DNA from: Metabacillus sediminilitoris | GTDB taxonomy: Bacteria; Bacillota; Bacilli; Bacillales; Bacillaceae | Reading direction: 5' to 3' | Assembly: GCF_009720625.1 (NCBI RefSeq) | Contig: NZ_CP046266.1 | Location: forward strand, 3,605,501 to 3,669,500 | DNA length: 64,000 bases | In this document: positions 39,860 through 49,925 of the stretch, in pieces | Numbering within the stretch: position 1 is the stretch's first letter | How the letters are laid out: every line of letters starts with the position of its first letter | Translations under genes and position numbers: made by a program | The notes under the pieces: model-generated | What the model was told of the DNA's origin: nothing | Database searches by the model: none | Seen by the model: the letters and a program-made list of their open reading frames with translations, nothing else

Positions 39860-39902
39860 CAAAAGTTATATATTCACATAGAATATTTGACTTTTTCCAA
39901 TC
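39850..39902 (-). promoter_or_regulatory. Candidate antiterminator stem of the c-di-GMP switch
   Basis: GAUUGG at the end of the aptamer can pair with CCAAUC of the terminator arm. The stem continues inward as AAAAGU/ACUUUU and encloses a small AUAUUC/GAAUAU hairpin. It shares GAUU with the aptamer P1 stem and CCAA with the terminator. Aptamer plus terminator therefore excludes the antiterminator, which predicts OFF with ligand. Confidence 0.7.
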
Positions 39903-39995
39903 CTTTTCGGTAACCCGGCTACCATAGAGAAATTCTCCTTAGGTCCGCAGCTTTGCGTATCCTTCTTTCGAAGGGGTTGCTATTATCGAAGGTTT
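39899..39995 (-). ncRNA. Cyclic-di-GMP-I (GEMM-I) riboswitch aptamer upstream of the fla/che operon
   Basis: The minus strand shows the GEMM-I pattern in order. P1 has AAACCUU closing with AAGGAUU. P2 is CCUUC-GAAA-GAAGG with its GAAA tetraloop, followed by the highly conserved ACGCAAAGC. P3 opens GCGGACCUAAG and closes UAUGG-UAGCCGGGUUACCG. CCUAAG with UAUGG is the canonical 11-nt receptor for a GAAA tetraloop, the tertiary contact of this class. The ligand is bis-(3'-5')-cyclic-di-GMP. It lies after the codY terminator and before flgB, so it reads into the motility operon. Confidence 0.92.
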
Positions 39996-40180
39996 GTAAT
40001 TTCATTTTTTTGCTAAAAATTGTGCGGCAAATTAAGTTTTTAGCCTATTCATATTTATTGCTAAAACTATATACATATAAAATAATTTTCATTTATATAA
40101 TTTGTTTATTTACAATGCTAAATCAGGATATCACATTTCTCGACAATATTGCATATGATTTTTTTTCCATTTTCAGAATT
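39996..40180 (-). other. AT-rich gap between codY terminator and riboswitch
   Basis: No gene is supported here. The stretch must hold the promoter for the riboswitch leader, because the codY terminator lies just upstream. It is so AT-rich that several weak -10-like hexamers occur and none has a convincing -35. A partial match to the CodY box (TTCTGAAAAT core) lies at about 40167-40177. Confidence 0.5.
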
Positions 40181-40216
40181 AAAAAAGCACTTCAAGTTAA
40201 CTTGAAGTGCTTTTTT
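40181..40216 (-). terminator. codY terminator, perfect 36-bp palindrome
   Basis: An uninterrupted 36-bp dyad, centred on GTTAAC, starts with six A and ends with six T. It therefore works as an intrinsic terminator on either strand. It begins two bases after the codY stop and separates the clp-codY unit from the motility operon. Confidence 0.9.
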
Positions 40217-40218
40217 GA

Positions 40219-40998
40219 TTAATTTGATTTTAATTTTTCTAATTCCATTAGGAACTTATCATTTAATACTTTGATATATGTTCCTTTCATACCTAACGAG
40301 CGAGATTCAATAACACCTGCACTCTCTAGTTTACGTAGTGCATTGACAATGACAGAACGAGTAATCCCAACGCGATCTGCAATTTTACTTGCAACTAGCA
40401 ATCCTTCGTTGCCGCTTAATTCTTCAAAGATGTGTTCAATTGCTTCTAATTCACTATATGATAAAGAACTAATAGCCATTTGAACTACAGCTTTACTTCT
40501 AGCTTCTTCCTCAATTTCTTCCGCTTTTTCACGAAGTATTTCCATACCGACAACAGTTGCTCCATATTCAGCTAAAATCAAATCCTCATCTTCAAATTGT
40601 TCTTCAACTCTAGCTAAAATTAATGTACCAAGGCGCTCTCCGCCCCCAATAATAGGTACAATCGTTGTTAAACCATTCTTAAATAACTCAGGATTTTCTA
40701 CTGGAAAAGCTGTATATTCACTTTCAAAATTAATATTTGATGATGTTTCTGTAATATTAAATAGGCTATTTGTATATTCTTCTGGGAATTGACGATCTTC
40801 AAGCATCTTTTTCATTCGATCGCTCTCAATTCGTTGATTTATTGCAAATCCAAGTAATTTTCCTCTTCTACTTACTACAAAAATATTAGCTGTGATAACT
40901 TCACTTAAAGTCTCTGCCATTTCTTTGAAATTTACTGGTTTTCCCGCCGCTCGTTGGAGCATAGCGTTAATTTTGCGTGTTTTTTGTAATAGTGGCAT
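40219..40998 (-). CDS. codY: Global transcriptional regulator CodY
   Basis: GTP- and branched-chain-amino-acid-responsive repressor of stationary-phase genes. In B. subtilis it also represses the fla/che promoter. The 259-residue protein has the N-terminal GAF domain that binds Ile/Leu/Val (about 1-155) and a C-terminal winged helix-turn-helix ([23 protein letters not shown], first part [16 protein letters not shown]). It is the last gene of the xerC-hslV-hslU-codY group and ends at a strong terminator. Confidence 0.97.
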   Translation of the reverse strand: MPLLQKTRKINAMLQRAAGKPVNFKEMAETLSEVITANIFVVSRRGKLLGFAINQRIESDRMKKMLEDRQFPEEYTNSLFNITETSSNINFESEYTAFPVENPELFKNGLTTIVPIIGGGERLGTLILARVEEQFEDEDLILAEYGATVVGMEILREKAEEIEEEARSKAVVQMAISSLSYSELEAIEHIFEELSGNEGLLVASKIADRVGITRSVIVNALRKLESAGVIESRSLGMKGTYIKVLNDKFLMELEKLKSN

Positions 40999-41029
40999 GA
41001 ATTATTTCCTCCTGTAGCATATTAAAATG

Positions 41030-42433
41030 TTATAAAATATATTGACTTAAATCTTTATTTTTTGAAATTTTCCCAAGCTTATCTTCAACATATTGAGGTG
41101 TGATAACGATATTTTCTAGATTAATATCAGGCGCTTCAAAAGAAAGGTCTTCTAAAAGACGCTCTAGAATCGTATGTAATCTTCTTGCTCCAATATTATC
41201 TGTATTCTGATTGACTTCGAATGCAACTTCAGCTATCTTACGAATAGCATCGTCAGAAAATTCTAATTGTATACCTTCCGTTTCAATTAATGCCTGATAT
41301 TGTTTTAATAATGCATTATCAGGTTCAATTAATATTTTCACAAAATCATCAACACTTAACTTCGTAAGTTCAACCCGAATAGGAAATCTTCCTTGCAGTT
41401 CAGGTATTAAATCTGAAGGTTTTGCAATATGAAATGCTCCTGCTGCAATAAATAAAACATGATCTGTCTTTACAGGGCCATACTTTGTCACAACAGTAGA
41501 TCCTTCGACGATAGGAAGGATATCACGTTGTACACCTTCTCTTGAAACATCAGCTGTAGACCCGCCTTTTGATTTCCCCGCAATTTTATCAATTTCATCT
41601 ATGAAAATGATTCCTGTTTGTTCAGAACGAATAATTGCTTCTTGTGTTACTTCATCCATGTCAATAAGCTTACTTGCTTCTTCATTTATTAAAACGTTTC
41701 TAGCTTCACGTACAGTTAGTTTACGCTTTTTCCTTTTTTTAGGCATAAGACTACCTAAAGCATCTTGCATATTCATACCCATTTGTTCCATACCGGAACC
41801 TTGTAACAAATCGAACATTGATGCTTGTTGTTCTTCCACTTCAATTGTTACATAGTGATCCTCTAATTCACCTAATGCTAATTGATGTGAAATGCGGCGA
41901 CGTTTTTCTTGTATTGTTGCTTCTTCATTATTACTATCTTCTTGCTCTTGTGATGTGTTCGAAGTACTGCCGAACAACATCTCTAAGGGATTTTTTACAG
42001 TTGATTGTTTCTTTTTACCTGGGACAAGCAGTTCGACTAAACGCTTATTTGCATTTTCTTCAGCAAGTCCCTTTACATCTGCGATTTTTTCTTCTTTTAC
42101 TAATCGAACAGCTGTTTCAACTAAATCACGAACCATCGATTCAACATCTCGACCTACATATCCAACTTCAGTAAATTTGGTTGCTTCAACTTTAATAAAA
42201 GGCGCGCGGACAAGCTTAGCAATTCTTCGTGCAATTTCCGTTTTCCCAACACCTGTAGGACCAATCATCAAGATGTTTTTAGGAACAACCTCTTCACGAA
42301 GCTTTTCATTTAACAAACTTCTTCGATAGCGATTTCTAAGTGCAACTGCTACCGCTTTTTTTGCATCCTTTTGTCCGATAATATATTGATCTAATCGCTC
42401 AACAATTTGTTTTGGTGTTAGTTGATTATTCAA
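41030..42433 (-). CDS. hslU: ATP-dependent protease ATPase subunit HslU (ClpY)
   Basis: AAA+ unfoldase that feeds substrates to HslV. The 467-residue protein has [20 protein letters not shown], Walker [18 protein letters not shown], the [11 protein letters not shown] pore loop, the I domain (about 140-240, with a Gln/Glu-rich part), Walker [12 protein letters not shown] and the C-terminal sensor 2 region [20 protein letters not shown]. It follows hslV by 17 bases. Confidence 0.96.
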   Translation of the reverse strand: MNNQLTPKQIVERLDQYIIGQKDAKKAVAVALRNRYRRSLLNEKLREEVVPKNILMIGPTGVGKTEIARRIAKLVRAPFIKVEATKFTEVGYVGRDVESMVRDLVETAVRLVKEEKIADVKGLAEENANKRLVELLVPGKKKQSTVKNPLEMLFGSTSNTSQEQEDSNNEEATIQEKRRRISHQLALGELEDHYVTIEVEEQQASMFDLLQGSGMEQMGMNMQDALGSLMPKKRKKRKLTVREARNVLINEEASKLIDMDEVTQEAIIRSEQTGIIFIDEIDKIAGKSKGGSTADVSREGVQRDILPIVEGSTVVTKYGPVKTDHVLFIAAGAFHIAKPSDLIPELQGRFPIRVELTKLSVDDFVKILIEPDNALLKQYQALIETEGIQLEFSDDAIRKIAEVAFEVNQNTDNIGARRLHTILERLLEDLSFEAPDINLENIVITPQYVEDKLGKISKNKDLSQYIL

Positions 42434-42450
42434 TGTATTTGCCTCCCTTA

Positions 42451-42993
42451 TTAAAGTTCTTCGACAATGATATTTTGATTAGTATATACACAAATTTCAC
42501 CAGCAATAGTTAATGCACCTTCGGCGATATCTTTTGCTGATAAATGATCACCTGAGAACCGCTTTAAGGCTCTCCCAGCAGATAAAGCATAATTACCACC
42601 AGAGCCAATTGCCAAAATACCATCATCAGGTTCAATAACTTCACCTGTACCAGAAACTAATAAAAGATGCTCTTCATTCATAACAATAAGCATCGCTTCA
42701 AGTCGTCTTAATACTTTATCACTTCGCCATTCCTTTGCTAATTCAACTGCTGCACGCTGTAAGTTGCCGTTATACTCTTCAAGCCTGCTTTCAAAAAGCT
42801 CAAATAAAGTAAATGCATCTGCAACAGAACCTGCAAATCCAGCAATAACTTTTCCGTTAAAAATTTTACGCACTTTCTTCGCAGTATGCTTCATAACAAC
42901 AGCATTTCCAAATGTGACTTGACCATCGCCAGCCATAGCCGCCTTGCCATTATGTTGAATCGCAAAAATTGTTGTCGCATGAAATTGAGACAT
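42451..42993 (-). CDS. hslV: HslV/ClpQ (CodW) peptidase subunit with N-terminal serine
   Basis: Proteasome-like peptidase that forms two rings capped by HslU. The 180-residue protein is full length from the ATG at 42993, after AGGAGGTAGTAAA. The sequence begins [27 protein letters not shown]. Like the B. subtilis enzyme it therefore carries Ser instead of the usual N-terminal Thr nucleophile after Met removal, or after processing before the TT pair. [11 protein letters not shown] and [14 protein letters not shown] are conserved landmarks. Confidence 0.95.
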   Translation of the reverse strand: MSQFHATTIFAIQHNGKAAMAGDGQVTFGNAVVMKHTAKKVRKIFNGKVIAGFAGSVADAFTLFELFESRLEEYNGNLQRAAVELAKEWRSDKVLRRLEAMLIVMNEEHLLLVSGTGEVIEPDDGILAIGSGGNYALSAGRALKRFSGDHLSAKDIAEGALTIAGEICVYTNQNIIVEEL

Positions 42994-43018
42994 TTTACTA
43001 CCTCCTAAGTTTATGCTA

Positions 43019-43930
43019 TTAGGCACGAGGGTGATGAGACATATAAATCCGTTTTAAATGATCTTTCGTTACATGGGTGTACACTTGAGTTGATGATAAA
43101 TGTGAATGACCTAAAAGTTCCTGAACACTTCTCATATCTGCACCTTCATTTAATAAATGTGTTGCAAAGGTATGTCTGAACATATGAGGGTGAATATGTA
43201 ATGTTAAGGATGTCTTTTTAATCATCTCATTAAGAACATGCCTAACACCACGATCTGTTAAAGGATTTCCTCGATTATTGACAAACAAATAGGAATGTTC
43301 TTCAGGTGTTTTCAGTTTGCTGAGTAATATTTTTCTACCTTGATGGATATATTGTTCAATTGCATCCTGAGCATAACTGCCAAAAGGAACATACCTTTGT
43401 TTACCACCCTTCCCATGAACAAGGACGGTACCTATATAAAAATCAATATCAGATAATCGAATTGCACAACACTCACTTACACGAATTCCTGTACCATAGA
43501 GGATCTCAATTAGAGCCTGGTTTCTTTGCCCTAATGGAGTGGTGCAATCAGAAATAGAAAATAACTTTTCGATTTCTTCTTCATATAGAAATTGCGGTAT
43601 TTTTTGCTCTCTTTTAGGTAATGACACTAATGAAAAAGGATTTTCATTAAGCTTTTCTTCTCTGACTAGAAATTTAAAAAAGCTTCTTAACGATGAGATC
43701 TTTCTTGAAATTGTTTTTCTAGAATAATTCCTCTTATGTAACTGCGTTAAATATAAACGTGTATCATTATATGTAATTTCTTCTAGATGTAGGATAACTT
43801 GTTCTTTCATAAATAAAAAAAAATCCTCTATATCAGTGACATAATTCACAATTGTATATTGTGAATAATTTCTTTCAATTTGTAAATACTCAACGAAGAA
43901 ATTTAAATAAATCTTTACATTTTCCATCAT
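43019..43930 (-). CDS. xerC: Tyrosine recombinase XerC (CodV)
   Basis: Works with XerD to resolve chromosome dimers at dif. The 303-residue protein has the N-terminal SAM-like core-binding domain ([23 protein letters not shown]) and a catalytic domain with the R-K-H-R-H/W-Y set: Arg in GTGIRVSE, Lys in [11 protein letters not shown], HxxR in [14 protein letters not shown], then [14 protein letters not shown] with the nucleophile Tyr. A perfect 12-bp hairpin lies immediately upstream of its ribosome binding site. Confidence 0.95.
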   Translation of the reverse strand: MMENVKIYLNFFVEYLQIERNYSQYTIVNYVTDIEDFFLFMKEQVILHLEEITYNDTRLYLTQLHKRNYSRKTISRKISSLRSFFKFLVREEKLNENPFSLVSLPKREQKIPQFLYEEEIEKLFSISDCTTPLGQRNQALIEILYGTGIRVSECCAIRLSDIDFYIGTVLVHGKGGKQRYVPFGSYAQDAIEQYIHQGRKILLSKLKTPEEHSYLFVNNRGNPLTDRGVRHVLNEMIKKTSLTLHIHPHMFRHTFATHLLNEGADMRSVQELLGHSHLSSTQVYTHVTKDHLKRIYMSHHPRA

Positions 43931-43939
43931 AACACCTCA

Positions 43940-43979
43940 CAAGGGCTACTAAATGTTATCACAACTCTAGTAGCCCTTG
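43940..43979 (-). promoter_or_regulatory. 12-bp perfect hairpin in the trmFO-xerC gap
   Basis: CAAGGGCTACTA and TAGTAGCCCTTG pair perfectly around a 16-nt loop, between the trmFO stop and the GAGGTG site of xerC. There is no uridine run after it, so it is not a normal terminator. It may affect xerC translation or mRNA processing. Confidence 0.55.
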
Positions 43980-43990
43980 CAAATAATTTT

Positions 43991-45301
43991 CTATAAATTT
44001 TTCGAAATTTTTTGAATTGTTTCTAATGCTCGATTAGCATGCATTTCATTGCGTTCTTTTTTACTTTTGATACGCTCTGGTAATTCAGCAAATATACCGA
44101 AGTTTGCGTTCATTGGCTGGAAGTTATCAGCATTTGCTGTCGTGATATATTTTGCCATGCTTCCAATAGCCGTGGCGTTAGGAAATTCAATTAATTCTTT
44201 ACCTAATACTAGATGTGCAGCATTTAGCCCTGCTACTAATCCAGAAGCAGCTGATTCCACATATCCCTCAACACCTGTCATTTGGCCTGCAAAAAATAAA
44301 TCTTCACGGTCTTTATATTGGTAAGTTGACTTTAACAACCTAGGGGAATTAATAAAGGTGTTACGATGCATAACACCATAACGTACAATTTCTGCATTCT
44401 CAAGGCCTGGAATTAATGACAGCACTTCTTTTTGCGGTCCCCATTTGAGATGTGTTTGAAAACCAACGATATTATATAGTGTACCTGCTGCATCATCCTG
44501 ACGCAGTTGGACAACTGCATATGGTCTTTTCCCTGTTTTCGGATCTTCTAAACCAACAGGTTTTAAAGGTCCAAACAGCATTGTTTTTCTGCCTCTTTGT
44601 GCCATTACTTCAATTGGCATACAACCTTCAAAGAAAATTTCTTTTTCAAATTCTTTTAAAGGAACAGTTTCAGCTGCAATTAGTGCTTCATAAAAACGAT
44701 CAAATTCTTCTTCTGTCATAGGACAGTTTAAGTAAGCAGCTTCCCCTTTATCATATCGTGATTTTAAGTACACCTTTTCCATATCAATGCTATCTTTCTC
44801 AATAATTGGTGCTGCTGCATCATAGAAATATAGATATTCCTCACCAGTTAATGACTTCAATTGTTCTGATAGACTTTTAGATGTTAGCGGACCAGTTGCG
44901 ATGATTGTTGGACCACTTGGAATTTCCCCTACTTCTTCGTTAATTACTGTAACATTAGGATGACCCTTTACAAGCTCTGTTACCTTTGCTGCAAATTCAT
45001 GACGGTCAACAGCTAACGCTCCACCAGCAGGAACGGCACATTCATCAGCCGCTTTAATAATAACAGAGTCAAGGATTCTCATCTCTTCTTTTAACACACC
45101 AACAGCATTCGTTAGTGTATTTGCTCTAAGTGAATTACTACAAACTAACTCGGCAAACTTGTCTGTATGGTGTGCTGGTGTTTGTTTAATTGGTCTCATT
45201 TCATACAAACGAACCTGTATTCCTCTTTTAGCTAATTGCCATGCAGCCTCGCTTCCTGCTAATCCTGCACCTATTACATTTACAACTGTATCTTGATTCA
45301 T
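43991..45301 (-). CDS. trmFO: Folate/FAD-dependent tRNA m5U54 methyltransferase TrmFO (Gid)
   Basis: Makes 5-methyluridine at tRNA position 54 using methylene-tetrahydrofolate. The 436-residue flavoprotein begins with the dinucleotide-binding motif [21 protein letters not shown]. It shows EMRP and the NSLRAN segment with the nearby Cys ([12 protein letters not shown]), [15 protein letters not shown], and [21 protein letters not shown]. It lies between topA and xerC, as in B. subtilis. Confidence 0.96.
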   Translation of the reverse strand: MNQDTVVNVIGAGLAGSEAAWQLAKRGIQVRLYEMRPIKQTPAHHTDKFAELVCSNSLRANTLTNAVGVLKEEMRILDSVIIKAADECAVPAGGALAVDRHEFAAKVTELVKGHPNVTVINEEVGEIPSGPTIIATGPLTSKSLSEQLKSLTGEEYLYFYDAAAPIIEKDSIDMEKVYLKSRYDKGEAAYLNCPMTEEEFDRFYEALIAAETVPLKEFEKEIFFEGCMPIEVMAQRGRKTMLFGPLKPVGLEDPKTGKRPYAVVQLRQDDAAGTLYNIVGFQTHLKWGPQKEVLSLIPGLENAEIVRYGVMHRNTFINSPRLLKSTYQYKDREDLFFAGQMTGVEGYVESAASGLVAGLNAAHLVLGKELIEFPNATAIGSMAKYITTANADNFQPMNANFGIFAELPERIKSKKERNEMHANRALETIQKISKNL

Positions 45302-45332
45302 GTTTGAAATACCCTCCGTCTACTAACATTAC

Positions 45333-45354
45333 AAAAACTTGGCAATCGCCAAGT
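45333..45354 (-). terminator. Weak hairpin terminator in topA-trmFO gap
   Basis: ACTTGGC and GCCAAGT pair perfectly around a 4-nt loop, and four to five uridines follow on the minus strand. It is the second stem after topA. Confidence 0.5.
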
Positions 45355-45416
45355 CTTAGGTGGCACAAGCCATATTTTCACCTATCTAAAATCCTATGGT
45401 TATAAATTCTAATAGC

Positions 45417-45449
45417 ATAAAAGAGGTGAGCATTTAAGCGGCCCACCTA
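45417..45449 (-). terminator. topA terminator overlapping the stop codon
   Basis: AGGTGGGC, which includes the last base of the topA stop, pairs with GCTCACCT (one mismatch) around a 10-nt loop, followed by CUUUU on the minus strand. The U run is short, so it may be partial. Confidence 0.5.
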
Positions 45450-47522
45450 CTTTTGTTGTTCTTCTTTATAATCACATTCAATACATTGTACTTGAACGCC
45501 TTTTTTAAGTTTTTTCTCAACAAGCATATTATTACATTTTGGACAACTTCTTTCAATTGGTTTATCCCAAGAAAGAAATTCACATTCTGGATACTGGCTG
45601 CAACCATAAAAAATTCTTCGCTTTTTCGTTTTACGTTCTACGATTGTACCTTCTTCACAACTTGGACATTTAACACCAATTTCCTTAACAATTGGTTTAG
45701 TATTTCGGCAATCTGGGAAATTTGAACAAGCCATAAATTTACCAAATCGACCCATTTTATATACCATATGGTGTCCACATTCTTCACAATCTACTCCTGC
45801 AGGCTCATCCTTTATTTCGATTTTTTCCATTTCATTTTCAGCTTTTTCTAGTCTTGGTAAAAAATCTTTGTAAAAATCATCAATGATTTTGATCCACTCA
45901 ATATGTCCTTCTTCCACTTCGTCAAGACTATTTTCCATGTTAGCAGTAAACTCAACATTAATGATTTCCGGAAAAAATTCCATAATAAGTTCAAGAACAA
46001 TTTCACCTAATTCTGTTGGAATAAATCGCTTATTATCAAGTGCAACATACCCTCTTTTTTGGATAGTATCCAATGTAGGAGCATATGTTGAGGGGCGGCC
46101 AATCCCTAACTCTTCTAACGTTTTAACAAGTCGCGCCTCTGTATAGCGTGGAGGTGGCTGTGTAAAATGCTGAGCTGGTTCAATATCTTTTGAAAAGACC
46201 TCATCACCTTCTTTTAAATCTGGTAGAAGTCGGTCCTTTTCTTCAATTTGATCATCATTCCCTTCAACATACACTTTCATGAAGCCAGGAAATTTAATTT
46301 TTGAACCAGTTGCGCGAAACATGACACCATTGTTTACAATATCTACACTCATTGTATCTAAAATAGCTGAAGCCATTTGGCTTGAAACGAAACGCTCCCA
46401 AATGAGCTTGTATAGTCGCAATTGATCTCTGCTCAAGAATTCTTTCAATGATGAAGGATCACGAAGGGTTGAGGTTGGTCGAATTGCCTCATGAGCATCT
46501 TGAGTATTTGTATTTTTCTTTACAGCTTTTCCTTGTGTTCCAAGAAATTCTTTTCCGAATTTATCTTGAATATATTGAGCGGCCTCTGTTTGAGCAGTTT
46601 CAGAGATTCTTGTAGAGTCTGTTCTCATATATGTGATTAATCCAACTGTACCATCTTTCCCTAAATCAATACCTTCATAGAGCTGCTGAGCAATCATCAT
46701 TGTTTTCTTTGCTCTAAAGTTTAATTTTCTCGCAGCTTCTTGTTGTAAGGTTGAAGTAGTAAAAGGGACTGCCGGATTTCTTTTACGTTCCTTTTTGGTC
46801 ACTTTTTCAACAGTAAACCTATTACCATCTATCTCTTTTAAAATTTCTTTAACGTCCGCTTCAGATTTTAACTCTCTTTTCTTACCATTAACTCCGTAAA
46901 AAGCTGCATCAAATTCCTTTTGACCTTTTAAAAATTGACCATCAATTGACCAATATTCTTCTGGTATAAATTCTTTGATTTCTTTTTCGCGATCGATAAT
47001 TAATCGAACTGCAACTGACTGTACTCGCCCAGCACTTAATCCTTTTTTTACTTTTTTCCATAGTATAGGACTTATCTTATAGCCGACAAGACGATCAAGG
47101 ATACGTCTTGCTTGCTGTGCATCAACAAGATCCAAATTGATAGATCTTGGATGCTTGAACGATTCTTGTATAGCATCTTTTGTTATTTCATTAAATACAA
47201 CCCTACAGTCTGAATTTATATCAACATCCAGACTGTGAGCTAAGTGCCATGCAATCGCTTCTCCTTCGCGATCCGGATCGGCTGCGAGGAAGACTTTCTT
47301 TGCTTTTTTGGCAGCAGTTTTTAATTCCTTAAGTACAGAACCTTTACCTCTAATTGTGATGTACTTAGGCTCAAAATTATGTTCTACATCTACACCGATT
47401 TGACTCTTTGGTAAATCACGTACATGTCCCATTGATGCCTTTACTTTATATTTTTTACCAAGATAACGTTCAATTGTTTTTGCCTTCGCAGGTGATTCAA
47501 CTATGACTAAATAGTCCGACAT
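45447..47522 (-). CDS. topA: DNA topoisomerase I
   Basis: Relaxes negative supercoils. The 691-residue type IA enzyme has the N-terminal TOPRIM domain ([20 protein letters not shown], first part [12 protein letters not shown]; later [13 protein letters not shown]). The catalytic Tyr lies in [14 protein letters not shown]. There are three C-terminal zinc ribbons with CxxC pairs: [16 protein letters not shown] and CPKCNNML. Its ribosome binding site is AAGGAGGACTAATTGC. A long leader of over 250 nt with its own promoter candidate lies upstream. Confidence 0.97.
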   Translation of the reverse strand: MSDYLVIVESPAKAKTIERYLGKKYKVKASMGHVRDLPKSQIGVDVEHNFEPKYITIRGKGSVLKELKTAAKKAKKVFLAADPDREGEAIAWHLAHSLDVDINSDCRVVFNEITKDAIQESFKHPRSINLDLVDAQQARRILDRLVGYKISPILWKKVKKGLSAGRVQSVAVRLIIDREKEIKEFIPEEYWSIDGQFLKGQKEFDAAFYGVNGKKRELKSEADVKEILKEIDGNRFTVEKVTKKERKRNPAVPFTTSTLQQEAARKLNFRAKKTMMIAQQLYEGIDLGKDGTVGLITYMRTDSTRISETAQTEAAQYIQDKFGKEFLGTQGKAVKKNTNTQDAHEAIRPTSTLRDPSSLKEFLSRDQLRLYKLIWERFVSSQMASAILDTMSVDIVNNGVMFRATGSKIKFPGFMKVYVEGNDDQIEEKDRLLPDLKEGDEVFSKDIEPAQHFTQPPPRYTEARLVKTLEELGIGRPSTYAPTLDTIQKRGYVALDNKRFIPTELGEIVLELIMEFFPEIINVEFTANMENSLDEVEEGHIEWIKIIDDFYKDFLPRLEKAENEMEKIEIKDEPAGVDCEECGHHMVYKMGRFGKFMACSNFPDCRNTKPIVKEIGVKCPSCEEGTIVERKTKKRRIFYGCSQYPECEFLSWDKPIERSCPKCNNMLVEKKLKKGVQVQCIECDYKEEQQK

Positions 47523-47790
47523 GCAATTAGTCCTCCTTAAGAGGTATTCTCTCTTTATGAATTCTTTTGTATTTATTAAAGTATCGTGTAAACGTGAATG
47601 ACATTTTCAATTCACAATATTAATGAAGAGACCTACCTAAACCGGTTTTTGATTTTATTGAAAGAATGAACATTTTAATAGTAGAAAAACGTAAATGTGA
47701 ATTTCTTCTATATTAAAAATTTTTGTCTTAATATCTTCTTTGTTAAATAATAAACCCCTAAAAATGGTAGTGGTTTATAAATCTCCACTA

Positions 47791-47819
47791 TTATTAAATA
47801 TTCTTATGCATTTTGTCAA
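47791..47819 (-). promoter_or_regulatory. Candidate sigma-A promoter for topA
   Basis: A perfect TTGACA -35 (47814-47819) is followed by TTTAAT at 15 bp or TAATAA at 17 bp. The -35 is consensus, the -10 ambiguous. The hairpin TAGTGG/CCACTA begins directly after, at the predicted 5' end of the mRNA. Confidence 0.5.
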
Positions 47820-47952
47820 ACAAAAACAAAGAAATTACACTTATCATATACTAATTCATTAAGAAAGAACATGAATTTTTTCACTAAATTAACAATTTTT
47901 GTTTCTACATAACATACTTGTACTATTTTTAACACGCATCATGTCTTTTTTT

Positions 47953-47978
47953 AAACAAGTTTACGTGTAAACTTGTTT
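47953..47978. promoter_or_regulatory. 26-bp palindrome downstream of dprA
   Basis: AAACAAGTTTAC and GTAAACTTGTTT are perfect 12-bp arms separated by 2 bases. On the minus strand an A run follows, so it lacks the U tract of a terminator. It could be an operator or an mRNA 3'-end stabiliser. Confidence 0.45.
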
Positions 47979-47991
47979 GATATGACAATAG

Positions 47992-48894
47992 TCAAGCTTT
48001 GCTTGCAACTTCATTTGGTTCCATTGGAAATTCTTCCAGTATATCTGATGCATTTTGTACTAATTTTGCTCCACTTTTAATTAATTCATTTGTGCCTAAA
48101 CTTCCTTCTTCAAATATCGATCCAGGTACAGCAAATACTTCTCGATTTTGTTCAAGAGCCTGTTGAGCTGTTATTAATGATCCACTTCTTTTCTTTGCTT
48201 GGATGATAACTGTACCAAGTGATATTCCACTTATTATTCTATTCCTCATTGGAAAATGCCATTTTAGAGGTTGTGTTGATGGAGGGTGTTCTGAGAGGAT
48301 AAGATGTGTCTTTATCATTTTTTGAGCTAAAGAAATATTTTGTTTTGGATAAAGGTGAAATAAGCCACCTGCAATGACGGCTATCGTTTTACCACCATTA
48401 TTTAACGCAGTCTCATGTGCAAATGTATCAATCCCTTTCGCTAATCCACTAACAATTACCCACTCATCTAATATTAGAGGCTTTAATAGATGTTCTAACG
48501 ATTCTTTTCCGTATGCAGTTGGATATCTAGTACCAACAACACTGATTAATTTCTTTCTGTTTGCTAAATTGATATTTCCTAAATAATATAAAAATGGCGG
48601 TGGATCCGATATCTCTTTTAAGAGGTAAGGAAATTGCTTATCCGAAATAGAAATAAATGAAATATTTTCCCTTGTATAATGGTTAAAAATCAATTCAAAA
48701 TTAAGTGCCTCATAGCTTTTCTTAATCTCATAAATTTTATCTTTTTTCAGTTTAAAATAATGTTCCCATTCTTTTTCAGATAAGGTATAAAAAATGCTTA
48801 ACGATGGATCAAGTTTATATAGCTTATATATAAGCTGACTACTCATTCCTTTACAATGTGATAATAAAAAGAACTTTTTAGTTATACTTTCCAT
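47992..48894 (-). CDS. dprA: DNA-processing protein DprA (Smf)
   Basis: Loads RecA on incoming single-stranded DNA during transformation. The 300-residue protein has an N-terminal helical region and the Rossmann-like DprA core: VVGTRYPTAYGKE, SGLAKGIDTFAHETAL, AVIAGGLFHLYPKQN, and HFPMRNRIISGIS. The C-terminal winged domain of longer DprA proteins is absent, which is usual in Bacillus. The ATG at 48894 follows GGAGGAGAAC. Confidence 0.95.
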   Translation of the reverse strand: MESITKKFFLLSHCKGMSSQLIYKLYKLDPSLSIFYTLSEKEWEHYFKLKKDKIYEIKKSYEALNFELIFNHYTRENISFISISDKQFPYLLKEISDPPPFLYYLGNINLANRKKLISVVGTRYPTAYGKESLEHLLKPLILDEWVIVSGLAKGIDTFAHETALNNGGKTIAVIAGGLFHLYPKQNISLAQKMIKTHLILSEHPPSTQPLKWHFPMRNRIISGISLGTVIIQAKKRSGSLITAQQALEQNREVFAVPGSIFEEGSLGTNELIKSGAKLVQNASDILEEFPMEPNEVASKA

Positions 48895-48956
48895 GTTCTC
48901 CTCCATTTTTTATTCACTTGATTACTATTAAAATAGTAAAGTTTTTTGCAAACTTC

Positions 48957-48983
48957 AAAAAGGAACAGGTATTTACCTGTCCC
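48957..48983 (-). terminator. sucCD terminator
   Basis: GGGACAGGT pairs with ACCTGTTCC (one G-U) around a 4-nt loop, followed by five uridines on the minus strand. It lies in the 110-bp gap between sucD and dprA. Confidence 0.8.
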
Positions 48984-49004
48984 TTCATATACACATACAT
49001 ATTA

Positions 49005-49907
49005 TTAATGTGTTTTACATTTCTCGTATAAACCTTGCTCTTTAAGAACTGAAATAAGTGTTTCACCCATAACAGATGGTGTTTCAGCTACTTTAATACC
49101 GCAAGCATTCATTGTTTTGATTTTCTCTTCAGCAGTACCTTTACCACCTGAAATGATCGCTCCAGCATGACCCATACGCTTTCCTGGAGGTGCCGTTTGA
49201 CCACCGATAAAGCCTACAACTGGTTTTGTCATATTCGCTTTAACCCACTCTGCAGCTTCCTCTTCGGCAGTACCGCCAATTTCACCAATCATGATAACAG
49301 CATACGTGTCTTCATCTTCGTTGAAAGCTTTAAGAACATCAATGAAATTCGTTCCGTTAACAGGATCTCCACCAATTCCAACAGCAGTTGTTTGTCCAAT
49401 TCCTGCTTGTGTTAATTGATGTACTGCTTCATATGTAAGTGTTCCAGAACGAGAAACAACACCTACATGTCCTTTCTTGTGAATGTAGCCTGGCATAATA
49501 CCAATTTTACACTCATCTGCAGTAATAACACCTGGGCAGTTAGGTCCAACAAGGCGAGTCTTTTTGCCTTCCATGTAACGTTTTACTTTAACCATATCTA
49601 ATACAGGAATATGCTCTGTAATACAAATAACTAAATCAAGTTCTGCGTCTACACCTTCCATAATTGCATCAGCAGCGAATGGAGCAGGCACATAAATAAC
49701 AGATGCTGTAGCACCAGTAGTTTGAACTGCTTCTTGTACTGTATTAAAAACAGGTACACCTTCTACTTCAGTTCCACCTTTACCAGGAGTTACACCACCA
49801 ACAATTTTTGTACCATATTCAAGCATTTGCTTTGTATGGAAAAGTGCTGTTGATCCAGTGATCCCTTGTACGATTACTTTCGTATCTTTATTAATAAATA
49901 CACTCAT
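49005..49907 (-). CDS. sucD: Succinyl-CoA synthetase alpha subunit
   Basis: TCA-cycle enzyme interconverting succinyl-CoA and succinate with nucleotide phosphorylation. The 300-residue subunit binds CoA through the N-terminal Rossmann domain ([22 protein letters not shown], first part [14 protein letters not shown]) and carries the phosphorylated active-site His in [14 protein letters not shown]. It starts 18 bases after the sucC stop and ends before a terminator. Confidence 0.97.
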   Translation of the reverse strand: MSVFINKDTKVIVQGITGSTALFHTKQMLEYGTKIVGGVTPGKGGTEVEGVPVFNTVQEAVQTTGATASVIYVPAPFAADAIMEGVDAELDLVICITEHIPVLDMVKVKRYMEGKKTRLVGPNCPGVITADECKIGIMPGYIHKKGHVGVVSRSGTLTYEAVHQLTQAGIGQTTAVGIGGDPVNGTNFIDVLKAFNEDEDTYAVIMIGEIGGTAEEEAAEWVKANMTKPVVGFIGGQTAPPGKRMGHAGAIISGGKGTAEEKIKTMNACGIKVAETPSVMGETLISVLKEQGLYEKCKTH

Positions 49908-49925
49908 GTTTGTCCCCTGCCTTTC

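Larger units (their letters stand above)
47523..47991 (-). other. 469-bp intergenic region between dprA and topA
   Basis: No gene is supported. The stretch is very AT-rich. On the minus strand it contains a TTGACA -35 at 47814-47819 with several possible -10 hexamers, a TAGTGG/CCACTA hairpin at 47768-47790 and a near-perfect 26-bp palindrome at 47953-47978 close to dprA. About 220 nt of featureless leader then runs to topA. Confidence 0.6.

Noticed and set aside
40167..40177. CodY-box-like sequence before the motility leader
   Set aside because: Only about 10 of 15 consensus positions match, in very AT-rich DNA. CodY control of the operon is plausible by analogy but not shown here.
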